A stretch of 64,000 nt of DNA from positions 12,621,245 through 12,685,244 of the forward strand of contig JADCRB010000013.1 in the NCBI GenBank assembly GCA_021464245.1. Direction: 5' to 3'. Below, piece after piece: positions 24,301 to 37,169 of this stretch. The stretch comes from Carallia brachiata (lineage: Eukaryota; Streptophyta; Magnoliopsida; Malpighiales; Rhizophoraceae). The translations under genes were made by a program, and so were the position numbers. The notes under the pieces are model-generated. The model did no database searches. It saw only the letters and a list, made by a program, of their open reading frames with translations, and was not told where the DNA came from. How positions within the stretch are numbered: position 1 is the stretch's first letter; each line of letters begins with the position of its first letter.

Positions 24301-25936
24301 CACCAATAATGGACCTTCTCCATTAGCGTATGAGGCCTATGCTCTTAAGGGCGCCGTACTTTTCTAGTTTTCTTGCACTATTTTTATGAAATAATTTAGA
24401 TTTTAAGGTCCATTTTACTTGAAGTGATTATAGGGTGTATGTCTTTAACTGGAAGATCGAGAGTTCGAATTCTTGTTCTTCCCTTCACATGCTCCCTCTC
24501 TAATGACGAGCTTTCATTTCATCTAACAAAAAAATTTAGATTTTGAATTGAAGGGCAATTTTGTTGATAAACGTAGACTCTGAATTGGAAGTAATACCGG
24601 AAAAACTGCTTATATCAACTCTTGTCAAACCTCACGGTGCGGAAGCATTAAGCATTTTTTTTTTTTGGTCTTGAATTTCTAGGCCAATTAATAATTTTCT
24701 TTGCATTATAAATAAACTTGATTCATTATGCATGTAACCACAGGCCTAACAAATGAAAACTTGAGGCATCGAATTTGAGTCCCAGAAAAAGATAATTATG
24801 TGTGTTTGTTCACAAACATGACATTTTTTCAACTGCAAAATTTTTCCATTTATTCTTTTTTGACCGTTACATGTATAAGTAGCAATGCATTCTAAAGCTC
24901 AAAAGATAAAATATAACGAGTTTAGTCAATCAGCGTTCACAAAAAAAAAAACAAAAAAAATAAAAATAAAAATATTCAAACCTAATACATAACATTTTCA
25001 CTTTATAAAAACAACAGTAAATTTACACTCTTTTTAAATCTTAAAATATGAGAGACGCGAGCATGGAAATGTTTTCCTTTTCATGTCATTTGTAAAAATT
25101 ATTGGATTGGACCGTCATGGGACAGCTGCATGGCATGATGAGAAGGTGTAGTATTGAAATTGTACAGATAGTTTCCCCCTCCCCCCACCCCAACACACAC
25201 ACACACACACACACAGCTGGCCTGTTCTCTTTAATGGCACAAAACACTAATCCTAAAAAGAGAAAAGAAATGCTAGCTAGCATGCAAATTAATCCAAGAA
25301 ACCAATTCAGCTTTATGGTGCTATGATTGAAACAAAAAGGCCAACCCCATAAGTATTTTGGTGGGATTATTAAAGTTTGCTGTCTTGCTTTGATCTACCT
25401 TTTGTCCCTGGAAGTTAAGCTAGTGGCAGAGAAAGTTCATAACTATGTGGCATAAAAGTTTAGGTTTTTCATGCTAAAAATATGAACTATAATATTATTC
25501 CCATAATATAAGTTCAATGACATGAGAATTCTCTTTTTTTTTCTTTTTTTTTGAAAATTAAAACTCACTAGTTTGTAAGCAATTTCTCTAATGGGATAAA
25601 TAATCCACTGAATCTCATTCTGTTTTCTTAGCAAACTTATAGGATATTACTTATATTTTTCTTATTTTTCTAACCAAAAAAGAGTAATTTATTGAAGCAA
25701 GAAGAAGGTACGACAAAGGAAACTACAAATGCTGTTCCGGAATTTGTCCTCAAAAAGTAAATTAACAATGTAAACAATTTATCGTTTCTTTATAGCGTTA
25801 TCTACAAGTGGTTACAAATTCATCAAAAATAAAACTAAATTGGGTTAATGGTTGTAAACAAGAAATTTTGAAGCGTGTGTGTATATATATATACAATATA
25901 GTAATTGATATAAAAGGATTTTAATCCAATTTAGCA

Positions 25937-25968
<32 letters not shown>

Positions 25969-28930
25969 GATCTAAATTTTGAAGTGCCTAATTAAGCAAG
26001 GGCGTATATACACCGAATTTGAAATAACTTTATTTTAAGTAAAAACGAAAAACAATCTAATAGCTAGAGTAATTAATAATATTAATGATGTTGCACAAAT
26101 GTCACTAAAGTAATGTAAAAGGACTTAGATCCACAAAAATGTTGTATAGTTGCATATTTATAGTCATTCAATATACATTATAATTATGATTATAATAATC
26201 TATCAAAAATTATATATTATAATTAATGATAAAAATAATAAATATACAATTAATAATTATACATTCACAGATAATTCATGTAACTGTAAAAAAAAAATAT
26301 ATAATACATATTAAAAAAATGTATTATAAATATGTTAATTCTATTTGAAAGCTCAGATAAAAAATTTTCCATTAACACCATAATTCAACTTCACCTATAA
26401 AAGTATCAATCATCCGAATATCATAAGATCTTATCGAAAGAACCTGGAAAAAAGCTCATCCTTCAATTATATGCCTTCGAATGCAGGCAAAATACACATC
26501 CCTTCAGTTCACGAGTCGGCACTCGGCACTCGTGGGGTCCCCACATATAAAAATGATTGATGCGTAGTTGGGCCCACGCAATTGAAAATGTCAAAATAGG
26601 AAATTTCCCTCCGAAGTCCAAACTACATCTTAGCTTCATCATCCTCGATGGATACGATCATTCGATCGCTACTCATCCACAGAAGTTCGCAGAGACTCAG
26701 ATATCATCCGACACCCAGGCATTAGAGCTCATACATCATTGTGTCTCGCAACGCAGACAATAGTTTCCGTCATCGCGGGAATATACTTCGAATTTTATAG
26801 TCTTTCCATTGGCTGTCTTTTTTTTTTTTTTTTTTTAGTTTTTTTTGTCGTCTAATTTTTCTTTCTCATAAATTTTGTACTGTTAAATTGGTTCAATTGA
26901 TAATTAAATTGACTTTGAATAAATTTTACTTCCAATATTATGGGTTCAAAACTTAATGAAAACTTAAATTAAGAAAAATTTTAATTTTTAATATAATTAT
27001 ACAAATGACTATCGCCAGAACATTTTCAAATTTAAAGTGATTGTTCACTGAGTCCGCTCGGTCACCATGTTAAGAAATCAAGAATAGAAACTCTCTAAGT
27101 CATCTGAATGAATCCATTGGCATGTTTCTAACATAAGATACATATATGCAATACATCCCAATTTTAGAGAAATTCTATGAGAAGAGAGTTGGAATAAGTT
27201 GAAAAGTGAGATTTATAGAATAAAAGATTATAATTATTTTTAAAATTATTGTATATTTTAGTGAAAAAATTCAAAATTTTTTTTAAAATTATTTTTTAAT
27301 ATACAGAATTCAGATATTAGTTCATCTTTAACTCTTTTCAAGCTAATTTTTTATGTTCACGGAATCACTCCTCGCAAACCATTTGTGGTCCCACTATGTT
27401 GTGAATAATACCTCAATGAATACACATGCAAAAACCCACAAAGCTGATCCAACCAAAAAAAAAAGACCCACAAAGATTCCAATGGACCACGGCAACTGAA
27501 TGCCAACTAAAATTGCGTTAAACTCTACCTTCTTCAGGCAGTCTTTCCTTAATTGCATTCTTTAGAGAAAGTAAAAACTATCGCAGTGAAGACTATGCTA
27601 ACGACTTTTTTAGTCGTGAAGAACAGAATAATGATATATATCCAACTGTTTCCCTTTTTAATTTAACAATATTAAAAAAATTAATTAATTTTTTTTATAA
27701 TACTAAGATTTAGTATATTTTATAATAGTTTTCGCGACACATATCATTATTTTAAAAATAATTCCAAACCCATCTTGGATTTTTGAGAAAAATTCAAATA
27801 TGGGCAGGCAACAATAGTCAAACAAAATTAAGCTCTTGGAAAATTTGCATGCATTTGCTAGATTCATACGCTTATATTATACCATCAATAGCACCCAAAA
27901 GCTATTCCATCAATTAGTCGAGCTGAATTAGCCGAGCCGAATTAGTTGGAACCAATGAACTTTTGATATCGATGAATTGCACCCAAAAATTATACCATCA
28001 ATAGCTTGCAAAATGGGGACCAAATTTCACTCCCACTCACGAGACAAGACTATGGCTTTTCCGATTTTAATTACCCAAGGTCCGACTGTGCCTCAAAGTA
28101 CAAGCAAACCACCTGTTCAAATATATAAGGCCGAAGACCCGAAGGTTCGTTACCTAACATCAATCGGAACTATGTTGCATGAATAGGGTTTTTGACGAAA
28201 GGGTGACACAAGCTAACAAAAAAATCCAACTAAAATCTTAATTATACAAAGATAAAATCACAAATACACAAAGTAACGATTGTAATCGCATTTTTTGTAG
28301 ATTAACGGCTAAACGCTCATCCATCTAAACATTTCCTACCGATTGATTGCATTCAGCAGTGGTCATTCGAACTTGAAACCATGCATCTAACCCACACGAA
28401 TCTAATCTCTGTCTCTCACCGAACCAACCTTCGGAGGTAATTTACTACTCTTAGACACAATGGAAATCCGAAAGTCCTCCATTTTTCTTCCTTGACTTAC
28501 AAAAAAGACCGTTCTCTACTTTTCTTCCCAACAATGAAAAGGGATAGAGGGGTAGAGTACCATCCAAGCATTGCTGAGAGCAACAAACTATTTGAGTCTT
28601 TTCTGGATGTAACATTGATTAACGATAAGACAACTAACGATTTAAACGGATCACCAGAACATAGAAAACCATACACTGATAAAATTTAGCCTTTGATTCT
28701 AGTCTGGAACGCGAGTACCATGGTTTGATGCTCTGGAAGCAAATTACACGGTTCTGATTGCCAGAAAGAGCCAGCCGAACTTTCCAAAATAATTGAAGCG
28801 GATGAGCTCGAGAAAAACAGATTGACCTATAACATGAGCTAGAGAGCATCCAGGATACATTGCAAGCTCAAATAATAGGCAACGTATTTTTATGGGAAAA
28901 AAATGTTAAAAAGTTAAATGGGACGAGCCA
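21200..28930. other. Intergenic region, no supported gene
   Basis: This is 7.7 kb upstream of the IDD gene and downstream of the hydrolase. It is AT-rich, with microsatellites at 22,565-22,590 (AAAT), 25,192-25,215 (AC) and 25,938-25,968 (GT/AT). The stretch 26,500-26,770 is visibly richer in G+C and holds a 68-codon frame with no recognisable domain. The part from about 28,400 to 28,934 lies just past the hydrolase stop and may include its 3' UTR. A tRNA-like box (AGAGTTCGAATTC near 24,470) hints at a SINE fragment. Confidence 0.55.
21339..21367. repeat. (TA)n microsatellite
   Basis: About 29 nt of alternating AT, followed by a GA-rich tail, in intergenic DNA. Confidence 0.9.
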
Positions 28931-28934
28931 GAAG

Positions 28935-31900
28935 CTAGAGTGATACTGGTATACACAACCCATCGTAGCTGAGTTGTACATCAAGACCTTCTGTGTCTAT
29001 CAATTTCATGAGATCTTCATTCAACTTTTCATGATCCATCAGGTGCATCATACCTTCACCAAGAACAGAAGAAATGAAACAGATTACAATCGCAACATGT
29101 GGCAACATAGCGGAAAATTTGTTTATATCACAATGCGGATGTACTCATGACCTTCCGAAAATGAATTAAGATTTGAGAACATTATACAAAACACCAGGGA
29201 GTAAATGGTAAGAATTGGGGTTGAAACGTAATAAGGGGATGGTTAAGAATACCAGTGAACAGTGTTCTCTTGGGCTGAATTTTCCGTACTTCCTCCAAGG
29301 CCTGAAAAATGAGCAGCAACAATCACAAAATTTCAAATATACTAATATTTTACATTACTCTCCTAAATCAGATGGGATACACACAACTGGAAATATGTTT
29401 TGATCGGTTCTATACATAAAAATCAAGGGGCCTAGTGAAGAAAAAGCTGGTCAACCAGATAGTTCAATTTGAAAATTTTCATTTCCAGGAAGAGTATTGA
29501 TGACCCAGAAAAGCAACAGTCATACCCTTGGAAGCCCAAAGTGTGTTGAAGAAGAACGATCAGGCCTTAAAGCATCCTGAAAAATCCAATTACATCTCAG
29601 GCAGAGTAGCATTTTCATGAAGTTCAAAGGAAATCCGAATGCAATAATATGTCATTATGCCTGCTTTTGAGCATGGATGTGTGTGCTTGAGTGCAAATAT
29701 GGTTTTGATATGCCAGTGGCTGTGTGTCTGCCTTGCGTGTGTGCCTGCGTGTGCATGTCTGCCTTGTGCGCGCGCGCGCGCGCGTGTGTGTGTGAGAGAG
29801 AGAGAGAGGTAGAGAAAGACAGACCAAAATCAAGATTTCAGAGCCCTCAGGAGAGGATAGGTTTCATCAGGGATATCACTGACATCACTGCACACACGAA
29901 TGCAAAATAGCTCAAGAATCTGCAAAGAAACCTAAACAAAGTATAGTTTTTGGAAAACCTAACAGCTGAAAAGCCGTACCTGATGTAAGATACATTACCA
30001 AATCGAAAACCAAGGGAACGGTAGCCACGACCATGCCACACTGGTAAAGGTGTAATCTGAAGCAAAAGGTTTCATAAACAATACATAAACTGAGATGATC
30101 AATGGAATAGTTTGGTTTCATAAATGATGCATAAACTGAGATGATCAATGAAATAATTTGCTTCAGTGAAGAAGGCAGTTCCTTTTTGCTTATAATAATA
30201 AATTCTGTGGAGTGAAAATTGAAAATCAATCAACCAGAACCATCCCCAAAAAATAGGATCAATTGGAGGTAGCATACTTCCACACAAAATAGGTAGATGC
30301 TAAACTTTTGGCATTTGAAAAAAAATGGTGTCAGAGAACAGAGTCAGAAAAGCAGAATCAATCTTCAAATTCCCACCGTTTCACATTCTTATGCTGTATG
30401 GATTATAAAATTTGCTCACTTGAAATGGAAGATCAACATTTTATTATGAGTTCAGAAACCAGTTCTCTCCAAACGAAAAGGACAATCACATTGCAGCACT
30501 AATTAAAGCTGATTCAGACCTTCAAATCATTTACAACAAATGGCTCCTCTTGTATGATGTTAAATTGCAACTTTGAGACAGCAGCACCAGGTACAATCCC
30601 ACTTGTATCCACCAGATAATAATGGGTCTTCTTCATCACCTAAAATTGGACGCATTACAATCATATCCAGATAAATCAGATACGAATGCCAGAGAAAAAG
30701 ACGCAGCATTTTCATGTCATTAGACATCCATTCATCAATTGGCATAACCGGACATGTTTCTGACCACAGCAAAGGAAAATATGATTTCATGCACAAACTG
30801 AGAACTGAAAGGAGGGAAAGCAAGATTCATTGATGAAGCCGACCCTTACAGTACTTTATAGCCGATAAAGAAACAAAAAATCACATGCTTAGATCCATAT
30901 ATGTATGGGAAAAATTTTCAGAGTAGCCAGAATAGGTTATTTGACCTCAAAATCACGCTCTGCAACATAAATTGGAATATTGGGCTGGACATTGTTTGTC
31001 CAATCACGAAGATCGTCCATACCTGAAGAGAAAAGGATTTATGGGGTTAAAAGAAAAGGCACAATATGTGAGTCTTCATATAAAAATTGTGCCATGTCTT
31101 GATTGTGTCAACTATCCCGAAAGTAACATTAGAAGGTTTGCATGACAGAGACCTCCAATTGCATCAGCATGAGAATGAGTAATAATAACCGCATCAATTG
31201 TTCTTATCCTGACAGAAATGCAACTAGTTACAAAGGGAAAATTTTCCGACGTTAGTTGCATAAAATATAAGAGGATCTGAAAAAGAAATATCAGCTTGGT
31301 TACCACCCAACCCTCCAACCAGAAAAGAAACAACTGAAAAAACAATTCCAACTTTCCTGACCTATTAGTGAGCCTAGAAAGACATATCGACAGCACAGCT
31401 GGTAAGCAAACGAGCAGTGGAAGCATTAGTTTTAAATCATGGTAAAGGCATGCCATAATGGCCAGTCGAAAAACCCGATTCACTATGATTTTAACAGGAA
31501 ACCACGCAAGACATGTGAGATGTTCTAAGCATGGCCTCTATAAGATTCATATTCTAAAAGTGGAGTTGTCTTCTCTTTTCTTCCTTCCTTTTATGCTTGT
31601 GTGTGTTAGTTAAACTTAAACTCCTTGTTTTCAAGCTTCAAATAGCCTCTTATCATCCAAAGAATCAACTATAGACTTTCAAAATATTTGTTTATACACA
31701 GTCGGATGATTTTTATTTGACCCCTATAAATGATAGGTTAAACAACTATTGATAAAGAAGCAGAAATCCAAAATCAGAATACAGGAAAGAACCACATGAA
31801 TGAAATCAGAGAGCTTATTCCACTTTACCAAAGCAAAGACAAGATGCTGATCGCCAAAAAGCATATATTTTGCACAGGATTAAAATTGAACGAATTTTAG

Positions 31901-34605
31901 TCATGCATGTGTGAGTGTCTGTCCATGCATGCAGGGACGGATCCAGAAGGGCAAGGGGGACAATTGCCCCCCTGAACCCCCCTGATATTATTAATGTTTT
32001 AGCATAAACATATAAGAATTATCATTTGATGCAGTGGTTAGTGTTGTTTAGCCCTTCCCCAAGGTCCTGGGTGCAAATCCCATCTTTGTCATGCAAGCAT
32101 AAGCCCAAATTGTCTTTCGGTCTTTGATTCACAAACTCAAAAGGATGTCAAAGATTCACATAATCCAATTGTTTATGCACATAGGAAGAAATGAGTTGCT
32201 TTTTCATCATTATCTCGGCTTAAAAATCATCAATTCTCACAAGTATTTGCCATTTTCTGGGATGAATTTATAACATGGATACAACACATTGATCTTATGA
32301 AAAACAAGGTTAAATACTAGTAAATCTGATGAACAAGTGACCAACAAAAATGTACATGGTCAGAATATAATGACTTTGACTGTTTAAGAAACTTAACAAG
32401 ATAAAAACTAACCCAAATGTAGGAAACCATCGAAGAGCACTATGGTAAAAAAACCTGCAAAAAAGAAGTCGAAAAAGATAGTTTAGTTGAACAGATACAC
32501 AATAAATACTCTTAACTGCAGAAAATGCTCTGCCATAATTTGGACAAATCAGTATGACGTTGAATCATAATTTAGCCTCGCTGTGGGTCAGCACTCAGCA
32601 CCTCCGAAAGAAACATTCTAAAGTTTTGTCCTATTATCTTGTACAACGTTTTCTTTTTCCTTGTAAAACATGAGAAAATGGAGAAAAAAAACACAAAACT
32701 CAAAGGTCAAAATGGAGTCCTAAATCTTGACCACGTCTTAGTATTTTAATGTTCATTTTGATGTGTTTAACTCACTCTCACATTGAAATGCCAATACAAA
32801 TATCAGTCCACTTTAAGGCCTCCACAATCATAAATGAAATTCCAGAAATAGGAATAAGTCATCATCAACCAACTATTTCCATTAATTTCAGAGTAATTAG
32901 TGTTTTCTCTCATAATAAAATACAATGAAATCCAACTAGAAGTGCCTTGTACTTACTTGCCAGCATCAATTAGAATGTTATGTCTTCCAGCAGGCCCAAG
33001 ATAACGAATAAGGAGGCTTGTGTTAAGTCTCCTATTTTTGTTACCTGGTTCAATAGCCTTTGAGCATACCTATGGATGCAAGAAATATTCACAATTAGGC
33101 AACTTATAGAGGCTTTAATCAACCAAATTATATCTAACAAGGGGGAATATATAAAGCTATATCATATGCTTAGGATTGAAAAAAGTGTTCGCCAATACCG
33201 GACATTTGTTCGAAAGATTAGTAAGGCAGCTGACACGAGGAATCCCTTCACTAGTTCCTGTCCCCATGAATATGATTTCAGACTTGTCCAAGCCTAAGGA
33301 ATCAGGAGTGCCACTTGCACCTGTAATGTAATGCTTTATCAATGCATAAATTGTTGAAACCCACAAAAGTATGCAGATTGAGCATGGTCAATTATGCAAG
33401 TGGGATCCAATAAGGCATAGGAAAAATTTCTAGCAAAGGTCCAAAAGAAGTTCCTCATGGCACACTACTTAGTACTTATAACCCAAACATACGATATGAA
33501 ACTGATTATACAAGATTTCAATCCAAAATATAGCTCGGAAATTGGAAACAGTTAAAGATTATAATTGCTCATTAGAGCATAAAGATTACTTAACATCTGC
33601 ATTGAAAAACAAACATACTGAGGCATCAGTCCATTAATGGATAACATGATAGGCCTTGTTAATTAAGTCTCCCAGTGATTTTGTAATGAATGGTTTGTAT
33701 TCCACTGATTTAGGAAATTCCAAAATTCAAATGGATTCATTTTCCCTTCATTCTCTCTCTTTCTAGAAATCTTGACTATTCATTCTAAACATTCTGATTA
33801 ACTTAACATGAATGATTGCGTTATTAGCAACACAAAGAGCAATCTAGTCCCACACATTCATACTCAAAAATAACAATCCTTGACATTATCATTTATTCAA
33901 AAATAAAGGAAAAAAAATGAAACACAAACTAAAACCATCTGAGTTCAATACAACATAACAGCCTTCTAAACACACAAATTATGATTGAAACACTAAAATC
34001 GGATACACCCTAATCATGGACACAATGCATTCAATAATAAAGGGGGCAAAAAAAAAACTTGAAACACAAACTACCCATCTGATTTCAATACAACACAACA
34101 GCCTTCTAAACACAAATTATGATTGAACATTGAATCAAATACACCTAAAAATGGACCAATCCCAGATAAGAAACCAAGACAAAACCAACGAAAAACAGAC
34201 AAAAAGGTTGACTTTTTTCCATTAGTATGGCAAGCGAAAGAAGGAACAGCCGTAACATAAACTACCCATCTGAGTCCATTACAACACAACAGCCTTCTAA
34301 GCACACAAATTATGATTGAACATTGGAATCAGATACACCAAAAAAATGGACCAAACCCAGATAAGAAACCAAGACAAAACCAATAAATAACAGACAAAAA
34401 GGTTTGACTTTTTTCCATTACTATGACAAGAGAAGGAAGGAACAGCCGTACTTGATTGAAAGCAAGCCTGCAGAATCTGCTTGAACGGTGAGAACCCATT
34501 CCTAGGAAGTGAAAAAGAAGGGATCTTTAAGGAGATTTGGCGTCTACAAGGAACGAAAACGGCCAGAGACGGACTTGCACGAGCTGTGCCCAGAAGTTGA
34601 GACAT
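28935..34605 (-). CDS. Metallo-beta-lactamase-fold hydrolase, 12 exons, one frameshift as sequenced
   Basis: This is a metal-dependent hydrolase of the metallo-hydrolase/oxidoreductase superfamily, resembling PhnP-like and yeast C777.06c-like proteins. The substrate is unknown. Exons: 34605-34452, 33320-33199, 33069-32957, 32454-32413, 31208-31153, 31022-30946, 30639-30520, 30056-29980, 29887-29825, 29576-29526, 29301-29253, 29053-28935; about 347 aa. The first 51 residues are rich in Ser, Arg and Ala with no acidic residue, like an organelle transit peptide. Core motifs are MGTGTSEGIPR (about 70-80), the metal-binding THSHADA (H155, H157, D159), WHGRG and the SDVSDIPDETYPLL block. All introns are GT-AG and phases fit except exon 9, which is one base short (near 29,844-29,846) and would otherwise stop early. 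The protein ends LDVQLSYDGLCIPVSL, as expected for the family. Confidence 0.85.
29768..29806. repeat. Compound (CG)n(TG)n(AG)n microsatellite in hydrolase intron 9
   Basis: A run of about 17 nt of alternating C and G passes into TG and then AG repeats. It lies about 20 nt inside the intron from the donor of exon 9 (exon ends 29,825 on the minus strand). Alternating C/G is rare in AT-rich, CpG-depleted plant DNA. Confidence 0.9.
31930..32130 (+). mobile_element. Transposon or SINE fragment in hydrolase intron 4
   Basis: It starts CAGGGACGGATCCAGA, which resembles hAT-Tip100-like termini common in plants, followed by a G/C-run palindrome (GGGGGACAATTGCCCCCC). About 80 nt later a tRNA-like pair occurs: TGGTTAGTG (A-box-like) and GGTGCAAATCCC (B-box-like). 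I cannot tell whether this is one element or two nested ones. It lies between exons 4 and 5. Confidence 0.35.
33915..34460. repeat. Tandem repeat of about 190 bp in hydrolase intron 1, reaching the exon 1 donor
   Basis: Two good units (from about 34,071 and 34,262, period 191-196 bp) share blocks such as ACAGCCTTCTAA, AAATTATGATTGAAC, CAGATAAGAAACCAAGACAA and GGAACAGCCGTA. A shorter, partial unit precedes them at about 33,915-34,020. The last unit ends in the GTACGGCTGTT donor of exon 1 (minus strand). Confidence 0.8.
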
Positions 34606-35725
34606 TTTCTTTTTCTTTTGTTTTTTTTTTGGGTGTTTGGTTTCTTTTCTTTTTCTTAACCAGAAAGGTACAAGAAAAATGCTTAAATTTCTCTCACTCT
34701 TTACTTTTAGGTGGATTTCCGTGGGTAAAATATGTGTTAAAAAAGATTTCATTTTTTTGCTTTTAACAATCTAACAATCTTTTTGCCTTATTAAAAAAAA
34801 ATCCAACACCCGTACAATAAAAAATAAAAATTTTTAAAAAGATTATAACTTCTAATTTATTTAATTAAAAAATATAAGTGATATCTTATTATTTTGTTAA
34901 AAAAAATTTTACATTATCGAGTAAATTAAACTCTATAGACTTATGTTTATATCCCTATAAACATATTCATAGAAAATCAAGCTCATAATTTTACCGCAAG
35001 TGGTTTAATATTATCCTTTGTATAATTCTTCTTCGGTGCACATCAAAAGAGTAACTGGCGTAAATTGAAGTAACTCGGCTAGCTCAATGTGTAATCCGAC
35101 ACAAAGCTTGAATGCTTGCATTAGAAAACTCTGTAGGGGTCCATCCGTTTGCACTCCGGAGCAGAATAGTGTCACGCAGGCGACGTAGTTACGGCTGCTG
35201 AGTCCACAGGTAATAAATATGGACAATCTGATTATTTAGTTTGGTTATTTCATAATTTATATTATAATAAAATATTTTCATGTATGTCCACGAATCCCAA
35301 AACATGGAAGAATTGTTCCATGCAGAGGTAGTTTGTTGCTGATCCTCTGCTTTTAGTCCTCTACTCTTAGACTATGAGGGTTCAGCAAGAAAATTTGTAC
35401 TAAATGGCATATAAACAATTGTCAAAAGATGACCAGCATTAGTTAGATTGGTTGGAGGTCATCCAACTACAGGATAGGAGTTGAACCCCAGTACCCAATC
35501 CTGACCCTCACCCTCTTCCTCTTGTACTGTTGGACTACTAGTTTCAATGGATTAAAACAGAAAAATGATTGTCAATAGCAACAAAAGAAAAAAAAGAAAA
35601 ATTGGAATATGAAATTCGATTATCTCATAAAACTGTAATATTTTCTTCATCCTACACTTGATTAAAATGTTCCTATTGAGAAATAAATTCATGTTTTTCT
35701 TCCACAAGATTGCATTGCCTCCATC

Positions 35726-36989
35726 TCACTGGGGCTTTGGAAGCAACATTAGCCACCTTGGTAGAGGGAAAACCAGGGAAGTATAATCAGAACTCTTCTC
35801 CGCCATCAAGACACGGATCACTTTCATCTCTCTTGTCTGCAAGTTCAATGATGCAATGATTCTAACAACCTCTCTGTCCTGAAACTGAAAGTACACAATC
35901 TTACCATCATTAGGATCCATTTCCATCATAAAAAATGTTGCCTGGGGTGACAATTTATAATCTTGTAAGACCATTGAATCCAGAAAAATTTTGTGCTCCA
36001 AGCACCATTCCGCGGCGCAATAATCCTTTAGTCTCCAGGTTCTAAGACAAGATCTTGTACCAGTCAATTGTGCAATTTTAATGTGACCATGTCCATGGCT
36101 GCTTGTACCAATGCACCTACATATAGGATTGTAATTTTCACTTTTGCAGCCCCTAGGCAATGGAAGGACACTGCATTTACTGTTGCAGGGATCATAGGCA
36201 AAGAGAGCATAATTACCCTTGTCAATTAGCCAGTGGAGAACTCCTTTATATTCAATGGCAGAAAAATGTCTATCAGACCATGTCACACACCAGATAGAGG
36301 CGAAGCTGCTGTTGATTTACTCCATTTGGAAGTGTTAGAATCGAAAACTACTATCACGACACTGGCTGCTCTTTCTTCTCAGGTATATTGATCAGGAAAT
36401 GCAATGTGTACCACTTTGAAATGACAAGTACAAGTATGATCACCCAACGGATCACAAATAAACCCCACCAAGACATACTTGTGGGGTTCGACCGGGGCGG
36501 CGGAGTAGGGAGGAGAATCCATTGCTTGGTGACAGGATTGAGGACAAAATAAACAATGGGAGAACTAGCAAAGAAGGAATCAGTAATTGTGGTGCGCAAA
36601 ACTAGCCCATTACTTGACTGCAGAATGACTGTAGGAGGCAAATTGGCAGTACACATCCGAGGAAGATTGAAGCTTAAGGTGAAATTTGGGGGAATAATGG
36701 CATTACAACTTGTTTCATGATCCGGATAAAAGATGTAGTTATCTTTTGGACGATGGTACCGCTCAATGTAGAGAACAAAAGGGTTTCTTTGGATGGAAGA
36801 AAGGTTGCTCCTAAGCATAAGTTAGTATGCAAAAGAAGGGCGAGATATCAGAGAAAACCATAGCTTGCATACACACTTGTAGCGAGTGGCATATACTACA
36901 GGAATCCTGTAAAGGATTTCTAGAACCAATAACTGTGGAAGATCATTGAGATGTAAAGGACATGACTTCTGTTTCTGCATAGCATCCAT
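35726..36989 (-). pseudogene. F-box protein gene (F-box plus FBA-like C-terminal part), disrupted
   Basis: F-box proteins are substrate adaptors of SCF ubiquitin ligases. The start, MDAMQKQKSC, leads into an F-box (LPQLLVLEILYRIPVVYATRYKCVCKLWFSLIS). This is followed by F-box-associated (FBA-like) sequence: NGLVLRTTI, FVLNPVTKQWILLPTPP, and after a frame change VGFICDPLGDHT, then GVLHWLIDKGNYALFAYDP and the end LPRWLMLLPKPQ. It is intronless, like many FBA genes. Four lesions are visible: an in-frame TAA at 36,822-36,824; a frame change in a G4 run at 36,483-36,486 (one base short); a TGA at 36,379-36,381; and a frame change at the AC repeat 36,285-36,290 (two bases extra). The two stops are not explained by indels, so true decay is likely. 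About 420 codons in all. Confidence 0.75.
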
Positions 36990-37169
36990 GGGAAGACAGA
37001 GGTAAAAGAATCTTAGGCTCTTTTTTTTTTTTTTATGACGAAAAATCTCTTTCAAGCAAATTTCAGGCTTACTAACACGATGCTCCACTACAATGCATCT
37101 AGGAGACTGGCACCCAAGAACAATTTTAGAATATTGAGTAGTTGTAGTGATAAAGAGAGACACCCAAAT

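Noticed and set aside
24418..24505. SINE or tRNA gene suggested by AGAGTTCGAATTC
   Set aside because: Only a B-box-like motif is convincing; no cloverleaf or clear A box could be traced, so it is only mentioned within the intergenic entry.
29624..29833. 69- and 77-codon frames across the CG/TG/AG repeat
   Set aside because: Repeat-derived RA/TR and CV runs inside an intron.
35011..35226. Minus-strand frame of 71 codons between the hydrolase and the F-box pseudogene
   Set aside because: It has a protein-like composition (QSFLMQAFKLCVGLHIELAELL) but no recognised domain, splice signal or promoter. It may be a fragment; not called.
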